Assembly: GCA_002402245.1 (NCBI GenBank)
Contig: NVVP01000032.1
Coordinates: 2,174-21,550 of the forward strand
Direction of reading: 5' to 3'
DNA: 19,377 nt
Source of the DNA: Gammaproteobacteria bacterium
Lineage (GTDB): Bacteria > Pseudomonadota > Gammaproteobacteria > Nitrosococcales > Methylophagaceae
Below are positions 15,180 to 19,377 of the stretch, in pieces (the first letter of the stretch is position 1; every line of letters starts with the position of its first letter). The position numbers and the translations under genes were made by a program. The notes beneath the pieces are model-generated. The model worked only from the letters and a program-made list of their open reading frames with translations. It was not told where the DNA came from and did not search any database.

Positions 15180-18100
15180 TTAGTGGAAGAAGAGGTTGTA
15201 AACAAATTGCCGTCGGATATAAACCAACAAACCATCGTCGGCCGCTACCCAGGCTTGGGTTTGTTCTTTATCGCCGTCGCCGTCCACATCAAGCAGTACG
15301 CCTTCGGTGCTGTATTCCACGCCGTCGAGTGCGATAGGCGCTACCGTAACAGTCGTGGTGATGATCAAATCAAAGGTTGGTGTACTGACGGGGCCTTCTG
15401 TCATATCAGACGTATTTACCACCACTGCGGTATAACTTGGCGTATCGCCATCGTTGAGGGTGCGGCTGTCTTGATAGCTCCAGTGGGTAACACTCACAGT
15501 GGCAGTACCTAACAAAGTGGCTCCGTCGTAAATACGCACGACTTCACTGCCTGACAAGCTTGTATTTATAGTGCCCTCGAGTCCTGGTGATGTATCATTG
15601 GTGGTGTCTCCATCGTAGAGTACGGTGAAGAAACCCTCACCGGCAATGCTGTTGGTGATGGTGGCCGTTACGGTAGGAGGCGCTTCTATAGCATTCGTCA
15701 CGATTAAAGCCACAGCTTTGCTAGTGGTATTGCCCGCCGCTGCGGTGTAGATCACTTGCCCTGCACCGGTGTTTTCCGTGACATTTAGGTTCAGGTTTCT
15801 GAATACACTTATCGTACCATCGTACACAGCGACCGACAGCACATCCACATCGCCATCACCGTCTATATCCGCCGTGGTCACTGAAACAGCACCATCCTGA
15901 TTACTAATCACCCGCGCGGCACCAAAATTGCCCGAGCCGTCATTTTCAAACCAGGCCACCGTATCATCACTCACAGCGGCCGACAGCACATCCAAATCAC
16001 CATCACCATCCACATCCGCCGTGGTAACAGACCAGGTAATATCCTGAGTCTCACTAATCACCCGCGCGTCACCAAAATTACCCGCGCCGTCATTTTTAAA
16101 CCAGGCCACCGTATTATCAAGCCAAGAGGCCGACACCACATCCAGATCACCATCACCGTCTATATCGGCGGTGGTCACTGAACGAGCACCATCTTGAGTG
16201 TTACTAATCACCTGCTCGGCCCCAAAATTGCCCGAACCGTCATTTTTAAACCAGGCCACCGTATCATCCAGCCCAGAGGCTGACAGCACATCCAGATCAC
16301 CATCACCGTCTATATCCGCCGTAGTCACTGAATAAGCACCATCCTGAGTCTCACTAATCACCCGCGCGTCACCAAAATTGCCCGAACCGTCATTTTCAAA
16401 CCAGGCCACCGTATCATCACTCGCAGAGGCCGACAGCACATCCAAATCACCATCTCCATCTATATCGGCGGTGGTCACTGAACGAGCAACAAGCTGAGCG
16501 CTACTAATCACCTGCTCGGCACCAAAATTGCCCGAACCGTCGTTTTTAAACCAGGCCACCGTATTATCATTCGAAGAGGCCGAGACCACATCCACATCAC
16601 CATCACCATCACCATCTATATCGGCGGTAGTCACAGAATGAACACCATCCTGAGCGTTATTAATCACCCGCTCGTCACCAAAATTTCCCGAACCGTCATT
16701 TTTAAACCAGACCACCGTATCATCCCCCCCAGAGGCCGACACCACATCCAAATTTCCATCACCATCTATATCGGCGGTGGTCACAGACCAAGTACCAGAA
16801 AAGGCAGTCCCCTGGGTAGTGCTAATCACTTCCTCAGCGCCAAACAAGGCTGTTGCTGTAAACGCCGGTGGAGTGGTATCTATAGTTAAGTCAAAGGTGG
16901 GTGTGCTGACGGGGCCTTCTGTCATATTAGAAGTATTTGCCGCCACTGCGGTATAACTTGGCATATAGCCATCGTTGAGGGTGGCCGTTACGGTGGGAGC
17001 CCCTTCTATAGCATTCGTCACGTTCAAAACCACAGCTTCGGTAGTGGTATTGTCCGCCGCTGCGGTGTAGATCACCTGCGCGGCACCGGTGTTGTCAGTG
17101 ACATTTAGGCTCAGGTTTCTGAATACACCTACCGTATCACTCCCCGAAGAGGCCGACACCACATCCACATCACCATCACCGTCTATATCCGCCGTAGTCA
17201 CTGAAACAGGAATAGAACCCTGAATGTTACTAATCACCTGCTCGGTACCAAAATTGCCCGAACCGTCATTTTTAAACCAGGCCACCGTACCATCCCCCAA
17301 AGAGGTCGACAGCACATCCACATCACCATCACCATCCACATCCGCCGTGGTAACAGACCAAGCAAGATCATGAGTCTCACTAATCACCCGCGCGTCACCA
17401 AAATTGCCCGCGCCGTCATTTTTAAACCAGGCCACCGTATTATCAAGCCAAGAGGCCGACACCACATCCAGATCACCATCACCGTCTATATCCGCTGTGG
17501 TCACTGAACGAGCACCAAGCTGAGTGTTACTAATCACCCGCGCGTCACTAAAATTGCCCGAACCGTCATTTTTAAACCAGGCCACCGTATTATCAAGCCA
17601 AGAGGCCGACACCACATCCAAATTTCCATCACCGTCTATATCCGCCGTAGTCACTGAATAAGCACCATCCTGAGTCTCACTAATCACCCGTGCGGCACCA
17701 AAATTGCCCGAGCCATCATTTTTAAACCAGGCCACCGTATTATCACTCGCAGAGGCCGTCAGCACATCCAAATCACCATCACCATCTATATCGGCGGTGG
17801 TCACTGAACGAGCACCAAGCTGAGCGCTACTAATCACCTGCTCGGCACCAAAACCGCCCGAACCGTCATTTTTAAACCAGGTCACCGTATTATCATTCGA
17901 AGAGGCCGAGACCACATCCACATCACCATCACCATCTATATCGGCGGTGGTCACAGAATGAACACCATCCTGAGCGTTATTAATCACCTGCTTAGCACCA
18001 AAATTGCCCGAACCGTCATTTTTAAACCAGACCACCGTATCATCCCCCCCAGAGGCCGACACCACATCCAGATAACCATCACCATTTATATCGGCGGTGG

Positions 18101-18614
18101 TCACAGACCAAGTACCAGAAAAGGCAGTCCCCTGAGTAGTGCTAATCACTTCCTCAGCGCCAAACAAAGCTGTTGCTGTAAACTCCGGTGGAGTGGTATC
18201 TATCACTATTGCTTTGTTGTCAGCAATGTTATTGCCTACTGGTAAGCGGGTGCTAACCATGGCATTACCTGCCACATCCTGAACGGTGCCTTCCGTTGCG
18301 GCAGTTAAGGTGATGACGTCACCGGTATCCAGAGTTTTCAGCCAACTTTTCACTTTAAGATCGGCAGCAAGCCAATTTCCATAAGCCCGCACAACATTTA
18401 ATACCAACTCTCTTTGCAACTGCCCAAAGCCTTCTTCAGTCTCTTGAAGATCTGCAGTCGCCCGATCAAGCCCTCCCTTAAGTCGACCACCTGTCCACAA
18501 AGGTTGTTCCAGGCTTACAATCGTCGTATCAGCATTACCAAAATCCCTGAACGAATCAGCATTAGCTGATTGAATTATCAGAAGTAAAAATAAAGGAATC
18601 ACTCTTTTTAACAT
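15180..18614 (-). CDS. Chimeric protein: TolC signal peptide and N-terminal fragment fused to FG-GAP/VCBS repeats and Ig-like sequence
   Basis: Predicted 1144 residues from the ATG at 18614, which matches the tolC start and gives the same signal peptide (cleavage near ANA-DS). Residues 20-96 are a TolC fragment with 61 codons missing. From about 97 the frame passes into adhesin-like sequence (DVITLTAATEGTVQDVAGNAM). Residues 160-500 and 600-940 each hold seven repeats of 50 residues centred on TTADIDGDGDLDVVSAS and TVAWFKNDGSGNFG, with DxDGDGxxD calcium loops. Seven FG-GAP repeats usually close one beta-propeller, so two propellers are expected. A bacterial Ig-like domain follows (about 985-1085). 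The end (APIALDGVEY, then DVDGDGDKEQTQAWVAADDGLL) resembles the start of a long RTX/VCBS adhesin tail but stops after 14 unrelated residues. It lacks glycine-rich RTX repeats. It may be a functional Sec-exported protein or a relic. Confidence 0.85.
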   Translation of the reverse strand: MLKRVIPLFLLLIIQSANADSFRDFGNADTTIVSLEQPLWTGGRLKGGLDRATADLQETEEGFGQLQRELVLNVVRAYGNWLAADLKVKSWLKTLDTGDVITLTAATEGTVQDVAGNAMVSTRLPVGNNIADNKAIVIDTTPPEFTATALFGAEEVISTTQGTAFSGTWSVTTADINGDGYLDVVSASGGDDTVVWFKNDGSGNFGAKQVINNAQDGVHSVTTADIDGDGDVDVVSASSNDNTVTWFKNDGSGGFGAEQVISSAQLGARSVTTADIDGDGDLDVLTASASDNTVAWFKNDGSGNFGAARVISETQDGAYSVTTADIDGDGNLDVVSASWLDNTVAWFKNDGSGNFSDARVISNTQLGARSVTTADIDGDGDLDVVSASWLDNTVAWFKNDGAGNFGDARVISETHDLAWSVTTADVDGDGDVDVLSTSLGDGTVAWFKNDGSGNFGTEQVISNIQGSIPVSVTTADIDGDGDVDVVSASSGSDTVGVFRNLSLNVTDNTGAAQVIYTAAADNTTTEAVVLNVTNAIEGAPTVTATLNDGYMPSYTAVAANTSNMTEGPVSTPTFDLTIDTTPPAFTATALFGAEEVISTTQGTAFSGTWSVTTADIDGDGNLDVVSASGGDDTVVWFKNDGSGNFGDERVINNAQDGVHSVTTADIDGDGDGDVDVVSASSNDNTVAWFKNDGSGNFGAEQVISSAQLVARSVTTADIDGDGDLDVLSASASDDTVAWFENDGSGNFGDARVISETQDGAYSVTTADIDGDGDLDVLSASGLDDTVAWFKNDGSGNFGAEQVISNTQDGARSVTTADIDGDGDLDVVSASWLDNTVAWFKNDGAGNFGDARVISETQDITWSVTTADVDGDGDLDVLSAAVSDDTVAWFENDGSGNFGAARVISNQDGAVSVTTADIDGDGDVDVLSVAVYDGTISVFRNLNLNVTENTGAGQVIYTAAAGNTTSKAVALIVTNAIEAPPTVTATITNSIAGEGFFTVLYDGDTTNDTSPGLEGTINTSLSGSEVVRIYDGATLLGTATVSVTHWSYQDSRTLNDGDTPSYTAVVVNTSDMTEGPVSTPTFDLIITTTVTVAPIALDGVEYSTEGVLLDVDGDGDKEQTQAWVAADDGLLVYIRRQFVYNLFFH
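15795..16817 (-). repeat. Second array of seven FG-GAP repeats
   Basis: Seven units of about 150 bp encode residues 600-940 of the chimera. This array is a copy of the first with a 1320-bp period. The second unit carries an in-frame 6-bp expansion (extra Asp-Gly near 16590-16615) and the seventh is one codon short. Units 1-6 mostly end in WF(K/E)NDG; the last ends in VFRNL and closes the array. Confidence 0.93.
17115..18137 (-). repeat. First array of seven FG-GAP repeats
   Basis: Seven units of 150 bp encode residues 160-500. Corresponding units of the two arrays are more alike than neighbouring units within one array (for example GTAFSGTWS opens both and VFRNL closes both), so a whole seven-repeat block was duplicated rather than single units. 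Confidence 0.93.
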
Positions 18615-18812
18615 CAAAGTATGGCACCCCAAAAATAAAACACGACAAAGATAACTGGACAAATAATTACCAGAAAAATCATTACATTGGAGATTGTACA
18701 ATCTTATTCAGCCAATAAACTCATCCTTTAGAATGATCTTAAATGCCGCCTGACCATTTATAATCTGAATCTCTTGAAATAGTTATAGAAGATAGATAAC
18801 AGCAAAAAAGTT
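18328..18812 (-). repeat. Duplicated tolC 5' region, copy 2 (with 183-bp deletion)
   Basis: This is the second copy of 14281-15020. It keeps the 14-bp palindrome, one upstream 42-bp unit, the signal peptide and 77 TolC residues. The copy ends at TCCAGAGTTT, shared with copy 1 (near 14279-14289), where sequence switches to adhesin. The ribosome-site GGAG of copy 1 is GGGG here. Confidence 0.9.
18691..18704. promoter_or_regulatory. Palindrome AGATTGTACAATCT upstream of the chimeric gene
   Basis: Identical to the site at 14829-14842 and at nearly the same distance (77 nt) from its start codon. One 42-bp element lies beyond it at 18721-18762. If these are control sites, the chimera and the secretion operon respond to the same signal. 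Confidence 0.45.
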
Positions 18813-18845
18813 TATTCTAAAATCTCACGCCATCGGGTATCAAAT

Positions 18846-19377
18846 ATGCATAAAAATCACCTTAAACCCATCAACAACTCTGACGCTCCCATAACAAATC
18901 AGCAGTTTGTAGGCCTAATTCAAATACAACAAAATTTCATGGCAAAAATAACCCTTGGAGGCAATCACCAAAGGACATTAGATGATTTATGCTGCTGTAT
19001 TGAAGCCCTGTTACCTAACGCTACCGCATCAATTCTATTATTTGACCAAACTGGCCAACATCTTAATGTTAGGTCGGCGCCCAGCATTCCTGCTTCTGGT
19101 ATAAAATTACTGGATAGACTCACTACAAAAGAAAAGGCTGAGCTATACGGCTCTAGCCTAGATAAGAACAAACCCTATTTTTTCTGCAACACTGCGCTTA
19201 ATGTTCCCTGGCCTAACTTCAGGCTTCAAGCGTTTTCTAAAGAATTTAATATTGCCTCCTGCTGGGCCATGCCACTTCTTGGGAAAAACCATCAGCTTTT
19301 AGGCTCTTTTGTATTAACCAGCATGAAAAAACAAATCCCGGATTCCTATCATAAGAAGGTTTTAGTAATCTGCACGA
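18846..19377 (+). CDS. GAF-domain sensor protein, N-terminal part (gene runs off the right edge)
   Basis: An open frame of 177 codons from the ATG at 18846 continues without a stop to the window end. After about 30 residues, a helix (IQIQQNFMAKITLG) leads into a GAF domain (about 40-170). Visible family features are the ASILLFDQTGQHL strand pair, the SAPSIP turn, NVPWPNFR, and ASCWAMPLLGKNHQLLGSFVL. In this GAF subgroup the usual GSCGTA loop is not conserved here (ELYGSSLD), so the ligand may differ. Such N-termini usually precede PAS, GGDEF/EAL or kinase modules; the output domain is not in the window. No good ribosome site is seen before the ATG. The gene is divergent from the FG-GAP chimera, with 231 bp between the two starts. 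Confidence 0.75.
   Translation, partial: MHKNHLKPINNSDAPITNQQFVGLIQIQQNFMAKITLGGNHQRTLDDLCCCIEALLPNATASILLFDQTGQHLNVRSAPSIPASGIKLLDRLTTKEKAELYGSSLDKNKPYFFCNTALNVPWPNFRLQAFSKEFNIASCWAMPLLGKNHQLLGSFVLTSMKKQIPDSYHKKVLVICT

Noticed and set aside
15117..15512. Plus-strand open frame of 131 codons opposite the end of the FG-GAP gene
   Set aside because: It lies antisense to the well-supported repeat gene and has no recognisable protein features; repetitive coding sequence easily leaves the opposite strand open.
15795..18137. Regular 150-bp periodicity resembling a tandem or CRISPR-like array
   Set aside because: Units are coding, contiguous and without spacers; the period equals one 50-residue FG-GAP repeat.
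16638..18245. Two similar plus-strand open frames 1320 bp apart (16638-16889 and 17958-18245)
   Set aside because: They are antisense shadows of the duplicated FG-GAP block; their similarity only reflects the 1320-bp repeat.
18965..19171. Minus-strand 68-codon frame at the right edge
   Set aside because: Opposite the open plus-strand GAF-domain frame, which has recognisable domain features.

Overview
The window looks like chromosomal DNA of a gammaproteobacterium, probably marine. FldB-type flavodoxin, DinD, MASE1/GGDEF/EAL and hybrid-kinase signalling proteins, and a LapB/RtxB-type adhesin exporter all fit that group. By eye the left 10 kb is AT-rich and the type I secretion/FG-GAP locus on the right is richer in GC. 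I cannot name the genus.

Layout. Positions 1-2527 hold a hybrid histidine kinase whose start lies off the left edge. Positions 2637-5789 encode a complete MASE1-CHASE-PAS-GGDEF-EAL c-di-GMP enzyme. Positions 5966-6478 encode flavodoxin FldB, with a Fur-box-like promoter and a strong terminator. From about 6.5 to 9.4 kb is a gene-poor accessory stretch: a dinD gene with a TTG start (minus), a tRNA(CAT) remnant that has lost its D-arm but kept its terminator (minus), a 39-residue membrane protein, and a small ORF cut by an in-frame TAG. Positions 9470-10021 encode an OmpA-domain envelope protein, convergent with a minus-strand type I secretion operon (tolC-like 14749-13466, ABC exporter 13379-11283, HlyD-like adaptor 11260-10073).

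The most unusual object is upstream of that operon. A 3.4-kb minus-strand gene (18614-15180) begins with a second, partly deleted copy of the tolC-like gene's control region, signal peptide and first codons. It then runs in frame into the remains of a large repeat protein: 14 FG-GAP/VCBS-type repeats of 50 residues, in two sets of seven separated by Ig-like sequence. Its end looks like an adhesin C-terminus cut short. The secretion genes and the OmpA-like protein resemble the gene set of Lap/Bpf biofilm-adhesin systems. Here the presumed adhesin seems to have been rebuilt as a Sec-targeted chimera, or to be a decaying relic that happens to remain open. At the right edge a divergent gene encodes the start of a GAF-domain sensor.

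How the parts may work together (inference): the OmpA-like protein and the exporter form an envelope machine for a large surface protein. The c-di-GMP enzyme and kinase on the left could act in surface-attachment signalling, but nothing in the sequence ties them to the exporter. No LapD/LapG-type regulator or protease is present in the window.
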